Of a stretch of 48,122 bases of DNA, positions 38,667-47,960 are shown piece by piece. The notes beneath the pieces were generated by a model. It was not told where the DNA came from, did no database searches, and was given only the letters and a program-made list of their open reading frames with translations. The stretch lies in assembly GCA_937951315.1 (NCBI GenBank), contig CALFCG010000140.1, positions 1-48,122 of the forward strand, written 5' to 3'. A program made the position numbers and the translations under genes. This stretch comes from an uncultured cyanobacterium (GTDB lineage Bacteria > Cyanobacteriota > Cyanobacteriia > Thermosynechococcales > Thermosynechococcaceae). The stretch's first letter is position 1. Each line of letters opens with the position of its first letter.

Positions 38667-39455
38667 ATGTCAGTGACAAAAAGAGCCATTGCCGAGCTGA
38701 TCGGCACATTTTGGCTAGTCTTAGGGGGCTGCGGGAGCGCCGTACTCGCTGCAACCTTCACAGCCGAAGGCGCAACACTTGGTGAGGGCACCCTATACCC
38801 CTTGGGTCTCGGGTTCGTGGGTGTCTCCCTCGCGTTTGGTTTAACCGTGCTCACCATGGCCTATGCCGTCGGCCATATTTCAGGCGGACATTTCAATCCA
38901 GCCGTCTCCTTTGGCCTTTGGGCAGGAAAGCGTTTCCCCGGTTCAGAGCTTTTACCTTACATCGTGGCCCAAGTGGTGGGAGCCATTGTTGCAGCAGGGC
39001 TCATCTATGTCATTGCTAGTGGTAGCGGTCCTCTCGACTTGAGTGGTGCTAACGCATTGGCAACAAACGGTTTCGGTGATCAATCACCGGGTGGCTATAA
39101 CTTATTAGCTTGCCTCATCACAGAAGTCGTCATGACATTCATGTTTTTGCTCGTGATTTTAGGGGCTACTGACAAGCGTGCTCCCCAGGGATTTGCACCC
39201 ATCTCGATTGGTTTAGCCTTAACACTAATTCACCTAATTAGTATTCCCATCACCAATACATCCGTCAATCCAGCTCGGAGCACAGGTCCCGCTTTAATTG
39301 TGGGCTTGACAGGCAACCTAACGGCCTTCAGTCAAGTTTGGTTATTCTGGGCAGCGCCTATTGTCGGAGCGGTACTAGCCGGTTTTGTCTATTACTCTGT
39401 CTTCGAAGACCATCGGCTGGATGTAGCCACAGATAGAGAAATGGTTGAACATTAA
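38667..39455 (+). CDS. aqpZ: Aquaporin Z (MIP family)
   Basis: [16 protein letters not shown] and [18 protein letters not shown] boxes. Confidence 0.95.
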   Translation: MSVTKRAIAELIGTFWLVLGGCGSAVLAATFTAEGATLGEGTLYPLGLGFVGVSLAFGLTVLTMAYAVGHISGGHFNPAVSFGLWAGKRFPGSELLPYIVAQVVGAIVAAGLIYVIASGSGPLDLSGANALATNGFGDQSPGGYNLLACLITEVVMTFMFLLVILGATDKRAPQGFAPISIGLALTLIHLISIPITNTSVNPARSTGPALIVGLTGNLTAFSQVWLFWAAPIVGAVLAGFVYYSVFEDHRLDVATDREMVEH

Positions 39456-39640
39456 CCTCATTCAGTTCTCTTAAGGGCTTCAAAAAGCAAGAGATAGAAC
39501 ACATTCAACATCGGTTCGGGTTAAGCCCATTTGGGAACTTCTACCAAGAAGTTATGCGGGTTCTAGCCAAAAAGGAAGAAAAAGTTACAGCTTTTCCCGA
39601 ACTCATACCCCTGATCAACAGCAGTCCACCACTGGGTTAA
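39449..39640 (+). pseudogene. Startless protein-like frame (...KKQEIEHIQHRFGLSPFGNFYQEVMRVLAKKEEKVTAFPELIPLINSSPPLG*)
   Basis: 63 open codons after a TGA; the first standard start is ATG at 39554 (28 aa); protein-like composition. Confidence 0.3.
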
Positions 39641-39680
39641 CGAACGCTGTGGAATATACATTCCCGAACTGTAACAGACT

Positions 39681-40061
39681 CTAAATTTGCCAGAGAGATA
39701 GATCTCCCTCGTCAGCATCATTTAAGTACTGCCCCGTTAATTGAGCTACTGTCTGCGGATCTCGCTGTCGCCATGCTTCCAAGGTCTCAGTGCGGATATC
39801 TGGATTCCCTTCAACCCTATCAAGACCCGCCGCAACTTCTGCGAAAGCCCCTGCGGCTTCATAGATCACGGAAACCTCAGCATGGGCCTCTAACAGCGCC
39901 ATCCGCGCAGTAAAGGCTGAGGGAGAAGCATTCAAAAGATATTCATGCCCCAATAGTTTTGAGTTACGGTAAATCAAAACATGAACATCAAACTCAAAGA
40001 CCTGGTCGCGTTGCGAGGGACGCCCCTTCGGCATAGCTAACTTCAACAGACTCAAAACCAT
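39681..40061 (-). CDS. Conserved cyanobacterial protein of unknown function
   Basis: 126 aa; coherent frame; no recognised domain. Confidence 0.6.
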   Translation of the reverse strand: MVLSLLKLAMPKGRPSQRDQVFEFDVHVLIYRNSKLLGHEYLLNASPSAFTARMALLEAHAEVSVIYEAAGAFAEVAAGLDRVEGNPDIRTETLEAWRQRDPQTVAQLTGQYLNDADEGDLSLWQI

Positions 40062-40233
40062 TCTTAATAACTCTTTCAGTGAAGGAAATATAGAAATAGC
40101 TGTTCCGGTATTCAGATAACTGACATAGCTCTGCCCCAGCAGGCAGATCTAGAGCTATCGCCTGTACTACGTAAATACAACCAATAGCAATCTAGCCTCA
40201 GTGTGCCCTGTGCGAACTCCAAAATAGCTATCC

Positions 40234-40611
40234 CTAAAAACGAGACTCTTCGAGGTGCATCGATCCAGGCTGCCATTGATACTGCCTTAAATCGATGCGA
40301 TGGGTCGTACTGAAGATCACATCTTCCTGTTCTAGCAGAACTCGCTGTAGATCATCACTCCCTCGTCGCTGAGGCGATTGGGAAATTTCACCCTTTGCAT
40401 TGACGACACGATGCCAAGGTACATCCGCATCCGGTGCCACCCTAAACAGCGCATATCCAATTTGTCGTGCATGTCTCGGTCGTCCCAGAAGCGCCGCAAT
40501 CTGGCCGTAGGTCGCCACTTGTCCCATCGGAATTTGACGGACCAGGTCATAGATCTGCTCGTATAGTGGATTCCTCTGACCTCTATCCGTTTTGCGCCTA
40601 CCCAAAACCAT
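40234..40611 (-). CDS. MGMT-family alkyltransferase-like (ATL) protein
   Basis: IPMGQVATYGQIAALLGRPRHARQIGYALFR and VPWHRVVNAKGEIS (PWHRV where MGMT has PCHRV). ORF track extends to 40665; MVLGRRKTD start at 40611 preferred. Confidence 0.82.
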   Translation of the reverse strand: MVLGRRKTDRGQRNPLYEQIYDLVRQIPMGQVATYGQIAALLGRPRHARQIGYALFRVAPDADVPWHRVVNAKGEISQSPQRRGSDDLQRVLLEQEDVIFSTTHRIDLRQYQWQPGSMHLEESRF

Positions 40612-41263
40612 GCTCTGCCAAAAACTCAGGCGAAATAGACGACATGGCTGGGACAGATGCATCATGAGAATGGGATGTTCTCAGAAACTTAGCAACATAT
40701 TTACTCAAAACATCGGTTTCTAGATTGACGCTTTGACCGGGCCGCAGCTGCTTGAGATTCGTCTCTGCAAAGCTATGGGGAATCACAGCTACCGTAAACC
40801 AGGTGCCTTCCGCATTACAATCAGCCACCGTCAGACTGATACCGTTCACCGCAATACTGCCCTTAGAGACAATATGGCTGGCGACGACGGACGGTGCATT
40901 AAAGCGAATCACCCAGGACTCGCCCGTTTGAGAAATCTCTTCCACCGTCCCAACCGCATCAATATGTCCCGTCACAAAATGTCCCCCCAGACGGTCTCCC
41001 ACTTGCAAGGCTGGCTCTAAATTAATCGGCATTGGGACATTTACCCGCTGCTCTAGGGTGGTGCGCTGCATCGTCTCAGGCGAGGTCGTGACGATAAATC
41101 CTCCTGAGACCAAGGTCTCCACCGTTAGACAAACCCCATCAACGGCAACGCTATCGCCAAGGTCAAGGGTCTCAACCCAGGGCTGTCGGGGGCAGGTAAT
41201 GAGTAACTGATGGGCCCCCTTAGATTTGAGGTAGCCAGTACTTTGTACGAGTCCTGTGAACAT
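40598..41263 (-). CDS. ribE: Riboflavin synthase alpha chain
   Basis: MFTGLVQSTGYL, GDSVAVDGVCLTVE, GGHFVTGHIDAVG, KGSIAVNGISLTVA: duplicated lumazine-binding domain. Confidence 0.96.
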   Translation of the reverse strand: MFTGLVQSTGYLKSKGAHQLLITCPRQPWVETLDLGDSVAVDGVCLTVETLVSGGFIVTTSPETMQRTTLEQRVNVPMPINLEPALQVGDRLGGHFVTGHIDAVGTVEEISQTGESWVIRFNAPSVVASHIVSKGSIAVNGISLTVADCNAEGTWFTVAVIPHSFAETNLKQLRPGQSVNLETDVLSKYVAKFLRTSHSHDASVPAMSSISPEFLAEHGFG

Positions 41264-41501
41264 TTGATGCCCCGTGAATCAATATACTGTTACATAGGCT
41301 TGAGTATTTTCCCCATTGTCAAAGCCCCCTAGAGATCGTTACGCTCGAAACGTAGCCTTTCTCTATATCGAAAAACTCAGATTAAACAATTTTCTTGGGA
41401 GACAATGGTAAATGATCGAACTCTCAAGGCAATTATAGAGATGATTAGGGTTGCTCATCCATCAGGGCAATCGCTACTTATATACCCTGGGGGCTGAGCC
41501 G

Positions 41502-42005
41502 ATGATCGAAATGAATGTTGCAGGTATTGCTCTGGATGCCTCCAGTCGCCTACCCATCGTCCTATTGAAGGATGGAACAGGGCGCAGAGCGCTACCCATT
41601 TGGATAGGTCAGACTGAGGCGCGCGCCATTCTGAGCGCCCTTGAGAATCAAAAAACGCAGCGGCCCATGACCCATGATCTAATGGCCAGTTGTTTTATGG
41701 AATGGGACCTAGAACTCACCCGCGTTGTCATCCATTCTTTAGAAGACAGTACCTACTACGCCATCCTCACAATGGAAAACGGCGATCAGAAGAAAGAAAT
41801 TGATGCGCGTCCCAGCGATGCAATAGCTTTAGCCCTCCGCATGAACACGCCGATCTGGGTGTTAGAAGAGGTGGTTGCAGATGCCTCTATCCCCGTTGAT
41901 CAAGAGGCTGATGAGCAGGAACAGGAAGAGTTCCGGGAGTTTCTAGAAAACATCAGACCCGGAGACTTTCTCAAGAGTTCTGGAGGCGGTGAAGCGACGG
42001 GGTAA
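41502..42005 (+). CDS. Bifunctional nuclease (BFN/DUF151) family protein
   Basis: MIEMNVAGIALDASSRLPIVLLKDGTGRRALPIWIGQTEARAI, RPSDAIALALR. Confidence 0.9.
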   Translation: MIEMNVAGIALDASSRLPIVLLKDGTGRRALPIWIGQTEARAILSALENQKTQRPMTHDLMASCFMEWDLELTRVVIHSLEDSTYYAILTMENGDQKKEIDARPSDAIALALRMNTPIWVLEEVVADASIPVDQEADEQEQEEFREFLENIRPGDFLKSSGGGEATG

Positions 42006-43129
42006 TGGACTATCGTCGTTTTGGTCGCACAAATCTCCAGATGTCGGTTTTCTCCTTAGGGACAATGCGCTATCTGGCATCAGCCACCAATGCCCATGCC
42101 ACCATTGAACGAGCATTAGCACTAGGCATTAACCATATTGAAACGGCCCAAGGGTACGGCCAAAGTGAGCTGTATTTAGGGGCAATCTTGGGCAAACAGA
42201 TTCCCCGCGAGCAGGTGATCCTCACCACGAAGGTGACGCCAAAGCCGGATGCGACTGCCATGACAGCAGCCATTGAAACATCCCTAGAAAGGTTAGGGGT
42301 TGATTATGTCGACTGTTTAGCACTCCACGGCATTAATACACGGGAGCATTTAAGTTGGGTATTAGATGGCTGTATGGATGCAGTTTGGGATGCGATCGCA
42401 ACCCATAAAGTCCGACATGTCGGCTTTTCTACCCACGGCCCTTTAGATCTCATCATCGACACCCTAAACACCGATTTCTTTGAATTCGTCAATCTGCACT
42501 ACACCTACTTTTGGCAGCACAACGCCCCAGCCGTCGCCCTCGCCCACCAAAAAGATATGGGCGTCTTTATCATCTCCCCGGCCGATAAAGGGGGGTTACT
42601 CTACACCCCACCCCTAAAACTTCAAGACCTTTGCACACCGATGGATCCACTCCACATCAATGCCCGCTTTCTCTTGAGCCAGCCCCACATCACGACATTG
42701 AGCGTGGGTGCAGCCAACCCTGCAGAGCTAGACTGGCCCCTCGAGATTTCCGATCAAAGTGGGCCCCTCACCCCGACCGAGCAGACCCTTCTGAAGCAGC
42801 TGGAGCAAACTGCCGTGGAGGCACTCGGCACCGACCAATGCAGCCAGTGCCATGCTTGCTTACCTTGCCCTGAAGCCATCAATATTCCTGAAGTGCTACG
42901 GTTGCGAAATCTAACGGTAAGCTACGACATGACAGAGTTTGGGCGCTATCGCTACCGAATGTTTGAAAATGCTGGTCACTGGTTTCCAGGCCGTAAAGGG
43001 AACCGCTGCACAGAATGCGGGGACTGTCTGCCCCGTTGTCCCGAACAGCTGAATATTCCAACTCTGCTAAAGGACACCCACGAACGCCTCAACGAGCAGC
43101 CCCGCCCAAGACTGTGGGAGTCCATTTAA
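42005..43129 (+). CDS. Aldo/keto reductase with C-terminal 4Fe-4S-type Cys clusters
   Basis: MDYRRFGRTNLQMSVFSLGTMR AKR start; CSQCHACLPCPEAINI and CTECGDCLPRCPEQLNI. Confidence 0.9.
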   Translation: MDYRRFGRTNLQMSVFSLGTMRYLASATNAHATIERALALGINHIETAQGYGQSELYLGAILGKQIPREQVILTTKVTPKPDATAMTAAIETSLERLGVDYVDCLALHGINTREHLSWVLDGCMDAVWDAIATHKVRHVGFSTHGPLDLIIDTLNTDFFEFVNLHYTYFWQHNAPAVALAHQKDMGVFIISPADKGGLLYTPPLKLQDLCTPMDPLHINARFLLSQPHITTLSVGAANPAELDWPLEISDQSGPLTPTEQTLLKQLEQTAVEALGTDQCSQCHACLPCPEAINIPEVLRLRNLTVSYDMTEFGRYRYRMFENAGHWFPGRKGNRCTECGDCLPRCPEQLNIPTLLKDTHERLNEQPRPRLWESI

Positions 43130-43824
43130 GCAGGTGCAGCCCCTTCTCGTACTTCAGGACAAGCCTTCGCCTTCGGCTGAGCTACGGAGCAGTGGGTGGC
43201 TAAACAGGGCTGATGATAGAACGGTTCTTCTTCAAGAGGTGGGGCAGGTTGGCCAAACGCCATCTCACAACTTAAATCTTCAAAATTAGGCGTCAACGTC
43301 AACGGGAAACCAAACTCTTGGGCAAAAAAGTCTTGGGTCGGCAGCTTACACATATTGATACACATGCCCACACAGCCACTTTGCTCTAGATATCGACACT
43401 TCTTGATCTGAATACCGCTATGTTGCACCCGAGGCTGTCCCTGAGGATCCAAGACTTCGACATCTTTCTGCTCACAGGGCCCCACCAACCAGGCAAACAT
43501 ATGACTTGCAAACCAGGCATTCCATTCCAAAATTAAGCGCGCCGGACGCACAAAGGTTCGAATAGACCATAGAACCGGGGCAGGGATGAGCGATCGCAAC
43601 ATTGTCCCAATGACCCGCTGCTGTCCTTGGGCATCGTATCCCTTGACCACCTGCTCAGATAAATCAATCAGGCCTTCATAGCCGGATAATTCAGTCGTTT
43701 TGCCCACCGCCCGTGACATTTTACGGGCCACCAGTCCAATCAAAACGCGTTCAAACGGACTATCGTTATATTCTTCGAGCGGTGCAGACATAGATGATAA
43801 GTTAGCCCCAAAATAGGGCAGCAT
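43126..43824 (-). CDS. DUF4033, beta-carotene isomerase D27-like protein
   Basis: CRYLEQSGCVGMCINMCKLPTQDFFAQEFGFPLTLTPNFEDLSCEMAFGQ matches the D27 C-terminal pattern. Confidence 0.82.
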   Translation of the reverse strand: MLPYFGANLSSMSAPLEEYNDSPFERVLIGLVARKMSRAVGKTTELSGYEGLIDLSEQVVKGYDAQGQQRVIGTMLRSLIPAPVLWSIRTFVRPARLILEWNAWFASHMFAWLVGPCEQKDVEVLDPQGQPRVQHSGIQIKKCRYLEQSGCVGMCINMCKLPTQDFFAQEFGFPLTLTPNFEDLSCEMAFGQPAPPLEEEPFYHQPCLATHCSVAQPKAKACPEVREGAAPA

Positions 43825-43882
43825 GGAATCATATCCAGTCTACACTTGCTTTACAGCCCTTTAGACCGAAGGGAGTCCAACC

Positions 43883-44110
43883 ATGGCCCTAGTTCCCTGT
43901 AATGTGTGCGGCACCCTCAACAGCGAGGATACCGAAATTTGCCTCAGTTGTGAGTACCCCATTCGAGGACGCAGACGTCCGGCAATTTTTCAATGGGCTG
44001 CTTTGCTACTGCTGATTCCGTTTGCCTTAACAGGACTATCATTGGCATTCAACTGGCTCAGACCGAAGCCGCCTCATCAGTCCCCAGCGGAGAGAACAGC
44101 GCTCCGCTAA
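43883..44110 (+). CDS. Zinc-ribbon small membrane protein
   Basis: CNVCGTLNSEDTEICLSCEYPI, then one TM helix. Confidence 0.7.
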   Translation: MALVPCNVCGTLNSEDTEICLSCEYPIRGRRRPAIFQWAALLLLIPFALTGLSLAFNWLRPKPPHQSPAERTALR

Positions 44111-44129
44111 AGAAGCCGATTGGAACAGA

Positions 44130-45713
44130 CTATTTTTTCTTCAAAGCATCCAGGTTTAAGGGTTTTAGAGGATTCTCATCCTCACTCGATGGCTGAGACT
44201 CTGAGCTAGGTACACTGGGCTTGTCCTTGTCTTCTTCTGAGTTAATTTCAGGCTTAGACGGCTCCGGACTCGGTTTAGAGGATTCCGTTGGGGAGGGCTG
44301 AGGGTCTGGCGTTGGTGTCGATGACTCAGTTTGCTTTTGGGACTCAGCTCCGCCCACAGAATCAGGCTTGGCTGGGGGTGAAACAGCTTTTTTGTCCTGA
44401 TTTTTCGCCTCTTCTGGCTGTGAAGAGGTGGACTCATCTGTCTTTTCAGCCTCTTGAGGCTTTTCGTCTTTTTCAGCTGATGTCTTGTCTTGTTCTTCTT
44501 TATTTTTCTGCTCTTCTTCCTTCTTTTCCTTTTCTTTTTCCTTGTTTTCTTTAGAGTCAGAAGACTCTACCGGCTCTGCATCCTGCTCCTTTGCTTCTTT
44601 CTCTGACGGAGGTGTTGAGGGCTGATCCGACGATGATGGTGTCTCCAAGCCTCCGGTCTGGAAGGTGTACTGAAAGACTAGAGCTTTCCCTAGATCAGAC
44701 TCTGTTGGCTCATATTGTTTAACAGCCTCAATAGCGGCTTGGTTCAACGCGACCTGCTCAGATTTGACAATTAGCTCAGGGAACCGTTTCTCACCTTCTG
44801 GTGTAATGAAGGCCCGGACCTCAACGCTGTTATCTTCATCTTTGCCCTGCACAGCATCAGCAGGAAACGCAAGCTGTTGCTCAATCACTCTGCTCTTGGG
44901 AACTGGACCATTCGTCTCACGAGCAATTTTATTCAACCAATTAAAAGTTGATGCAGCCTTTTGCCCTGTTTGACTGAGGCTAGCGGTCGCATCAGCAACA
45001 TTCACAGGAGGAGATGTATTACCGCCAGAGGTGCCACCTTGCTGCTTTGGATCCCCAGGAGGCGGTGGTATATCAAAACCATCCTGTTGCGGACCAGAAG
45101 TAGGGGTTTGATTGGCAGCCACGGGGGGAATTCGCACATCACCAGACCCCAAACTCCAGCCACCTTGTGGATCATTATTGATGGGATTCGCAGCCAATGC
45201 TCTCTGGTTCCGCTCCTTTTCCGCCTCGGCCAAGGCCTGCTTTCTTTTCGCCGCAGCCTGCTGCTGCTGTCCTAATGCAGCCTTTTGCTGGTCTTGGAGT
45301 ATCTTTTGCTGTTCTCGTATTTGTTGCTGTTGCTGTCGTAAAAATAGCTCCTGCCGGAGCGCTTGTTCCTTACGGGCCAACGCCTGCAAATCCACTTTTG
45401 GAGGCACCTTTGAGGGCTGGCGAAACGCTTGTGCGTTGGGTTTCAAGGACGGCAGTCCAGCCAAGGACGATTGTCCCTTGGGCGGCAGTTCAGGAGGTGG
45501 TGGCAGCAGAGCATCAGGATTTTTAGGAGACTGTGGTCCAGGGTTCTGAGCTTGCCGTTGCAATCTGACAACTCGAAGTTTTTCTGGGGTTTCGGGTGCG
45601 GGGGCCGAGAGTAGGGCTGACCCGGTAAAAAAGACCACATGGGCTCCAACTGAAGCCAACATTGCGAGGCCACTAACACTTTTGAAGGGTGAGGGTGAAA
45701 ATGAAGATGTCAT
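44130..45713 (-). CDS. TonB-like energy transducer with long charged C-terminal tail
   Basis: Single N-terminal TM, Pro/Gln-rich linker, then VEVRAFITPEGEKRFPELIVKSEQVALNQAAIEAVKQYEPTE (TonB-C-like), then about 180 aa of K/E/S/P. ORF track start 45776; MTSSFSPSPF at 45713 preferred. Confidence 0.7.
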   Translation of the reverse strand: MTSSFSPSPFKSVSGLAMLASVGAHVVFFTGSALLSAPAPETPEKLRVVRLQRQAQNPGPQSPKNPDALLPPPPELPPKGQSSLAGLPSLKPNAQAFRQPSKVPPKVDLQALARKEQALRQELFLRQQQQQIREQQKILQDQQKAALGQQQQAAAKRKQALAEAEKERNQRALAANPINNDPQGGWSLGSGDVRIPPVAANQTPTSGPQQDGFDIPPPPGDPKQQGGTSGGNTSPPVNVADATASLSQTGQKAASTFNWLNKIARETNGPVPKSRVIEQQLAFPADAVQGKDEDNSVEVRAFITPEGEKRFPELIVKSEQVALNQAAIEAVKQYEPTESDLGKALVFQYTFQTGGLETPSSSDQPSTPPSEKEAKEQDAEPVESSDSKENKEKEKEKKEEEQKNKEEQDKTSAEKDEKPQEAEKTDESTSSQPEEAKNQDKKAVSPPAKPDSVGGAESQKQTESSTPTPDPQPSPTESSKPSPEPSKPEINSEEDKDKPSVPSSESQPSSEDENPLKPLNLDALKKK

Positions 45714-45877
45714 AAACGCGTCATAGATGAGGGCGGGTATAAGCTCTACTCTTGGCAGATCCACCTTAGCTAGCATCCTAAGCCAAGACGAGGAATAACC
45801 CGTGAATGTTTCACTTTCAGAGACGCTTTTCGTCTCATATCTTGGCTATAGTAACAACTCTGACGAGATAGCTGACG

Positions 45878-46072
45878 TTAATCAACTGGATAACCAGCCG
45901 CAGAAATCGCATCTCTGATCACAGCCTCTGGCTGCAGCGTCGTGACCTGGACAGCCTTAGTTTTCGTATCAGCCTCGACGGTGGCATCTGCGTCAATTTT
46001 GAGCACGGCTTGGGTGATCGAATCCACGCAGGCTGAGCAAGCCATACTGGGTACTTGAAGTTGGTAAGCCAT
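45878..46072 (-). CDS. Heavy-metal-associated domain copper chaperone (Atx1/CopZ-like)
   Basis: 64 aa with VPSMACSACVDSITQAV. Confidence 0.9.
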   Translation of the reverse strand: MAYQLQVPSMACSACVDSITQAVLKIDADATVEADTKTKAVQVTTLQPEAVIRDAISAAGYPVD

Positions 46073-46160
46073 CGCAAAACGTCTCTATAGGAACAGCGTA
46101 TCGAGCCTAATTTAACGTAGAAGTTGGTCCTTTCAGTGAGTCAAACCAGATATTCAGCCT

Positions 46161-47948
46161 GTGTTGCTGGCTCTCGTCGTGACCTACAATTGCGATCGCA
46201 AACCTGTGGCCACCTCTTCTGTGAATAAAGCCCGCTATCGGCAACTGCTCCCCTACCTCAGACCTCACTGGCCCACACTTGCGATCGCAACCACCTGCAC
46301 CCTCGGCTACGTCCTCACCATGCCGCTGATTGCCTATCTGCTGGGACAGGTTGCAGACTATATCGGCCAGAAAAACATGGAAGCCTTGTTGCTGCTTCCG
46401 GTCTTGGCAGCGGTGCTGTTTATCGTGCGGGGCATCTTTGAATATGGTCAAGATGCATTGATGGCAGGCGTTGCCTTTCAGGTAGCCATGACGTTACGAC
46501 TAGAGACGTACAGCCACCTCCAGTGCCTCAACTTTGACTACTTTGAACAGGCACAAACAGGCGACTTAACCTATCGACTCACAGAAGATGTTGATCGCAT
46601 TGGCGAAGTCCTCAACAAGCTGTTTCACCAGGCACTGCCCTGTGTGCTTCAGCTAATCGCCATCTTGGCCTATATGTTTTATCTCAACTGGCTCCTGACG
46701 TTGGAGACGCTAATTTTGGCCCCCGTCATGGCCGCCTTAATCGGCTGGTTCGGCAACCAACTGTTATCCCTTTCCCGAAAGAGCCAGAATCAAGTTTCAA
46801 CACTTTCAGCCTTACTCACAGAGGTCTTTGGCGGTATACGACTGGTTAAAGCCTTCGCAGCCGAAGAATACGAAATCCAGCGATTCACCCAGGCAGCTGA
46901 CCGTAATCGACAGGCCAAATATGCAGCCGAACGGATCAAGGCCATTCAATACCCTGTGGTAGGACTTTTAGAAGCCATTGCTGTGGCCTGTCTCTTTCTA
47001 TTAGGCGGGTGGCAAATTGCTCAGGGAAATCTGACCGGCAGTGAATTTATTAGTTTCATTACTGCGGTCGCTTTGATCATTGATCCGATCAACTTGCTCA
47101 CTGCTAACTTCAATGAATATAAGCAGGGTCAAGCCTCTGTAGATCGAGTCTTTGAACTCCTGGCAGTCCAGCCAAAGGTCACCGATGCTCCCGATGCCAA
47201 GATTTTAGCCGCCGTCCAAGGACAGGTAGAATATCGCAGTGTTTCCTTTGCCTACCGCCCCGATCAACCCATTCTGCAAGGCCTGAGCTTAACGGTACAG
47301 CCCGGTGAAGTGGTTGCCTTGGTGGGTGCTTCTGGGGCTGGCAAAACAACGTTAGTCAACCTACTGCCCCGTTTTTACGAGCCACAGGTCGGACAAATCT
47401 TCATTGATGGTGTCGAGATTCAATCCGTTACCCTCAAGAGTCTGCGCCAGCAAATCGGCATTGTTCCCCAAGAGACGCTGCTGTTCTCGGGGACCATTGC
47501 CCGCAACATTGCCTTTGGGCAAACGCATTTCGACCTGAAAGCGGTCAGAGAGGCAGCAAAAATCGCCAATGCTCACGATTTTATTCTCCAGTTCCCTGAA
47601 GGCTACGGAACGCAGTTAGGCGAACGGGGAGTGACGCTATCAGGTGGACAAAGACAGCGACTTGCGATCGCAAGGGCAGTCCTGCTCAATCCCCGCATTT
47701 TAATTCTGGACGAAGCCACCTCAGCCCTCGACTCCGAGTCGGAGATTTTGGTTCAAGAAGCTCTAGAGAGACTGATGCAAGGTCGGACCGTCTTCATCAT
47801 TGCCCATCGTTTGACCACCGTTCGTCGGGCCAATCGCATCTTAGTCCTTGAGCAGGGAAAGGTGGTCGAATCTGGCACCCATGAGCAACTGAGCCAGCAA
47901 GCCGACTCACGCTATGCAGGTTTTTGTGCACACCAGTTTCTCAGCTAA
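46161..47948 (+). CDS. ABC exporter, fused permease and ATPase (MsbA-like)
   Basis: VGASGAGKTTLVNLLPRFY Walker A, LSGGQRQRLAIARA, ILILDEATSALDSESE, IAHRLTT. True start may be slightly downstream. Confidence 0.93.
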   Translation: MLLALVVTYNCDRKPVATSSVNKARYRQLLPYLRPHWPTLAIATTCTLGYVLTMPLIAYLLGQVADYIGQKNMEALLLLPVLAAVLFIVRGIFEYGQDALMAGVAFQVAMTLRLETYSHLQCLNFDYFEQAQTGDLTYRLTEDVDRIGEVLNKLFHQALPCVLQLIAILAYMFYLNWLLTLETLILAPVMAALIGWFGNQLLSLSRKSQNQVSTLSALLTEVFGGIRLVKAFAAEEYEIQRFTQAADRNRQAKYAAERIKAIQYPVVGLLEAIAVACLFLLGGWQIAQGNLTGSEFISFITAVALIIDPINLLTANFNEYKQGQASVDRVFELLAVQPKVTDAPDAKILAAVQGQVEYRSVSFAYRPDQPILQGLSLTVQPGEVVALVGASGAGKTTLVNLLPRFYEPQVGQIFIDGVEIQSVTLKSLRQQIGIVPQETLLFSGTIARNIAFGQTHFDLKAVREAAKIANAHDFILQFPEGYGTQLGERGVTLSGGQRQRLAIARAVLLNPRILILDEATSALDSESEILVQEALERLMQGRTVFIIAHRLTTVRRANRILVLEQGKVVESGTHEQLSQQADSRYAGFCAHQFLS

Positions 47949-47960
47949 CGATGGCCATTT

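Noticed and set aside
44461-44560. Short tandem pyrimidine repeats considered as a CRISPR or VNTR
   Set aside because: They are degenerate Lys/Glu codons in the TonB-like tail, with no regular repeat-spacer structure.
45112-45549. 145-aa plus ORF rich in Cys (CCCCPNAAFCWSWSIFCCSRICCCCC)
   Set aside because: Antisense reading of Gln codons (CAG/CAA) in the TonB-like gene; not a real Cys-rich protein or bacteriocin.
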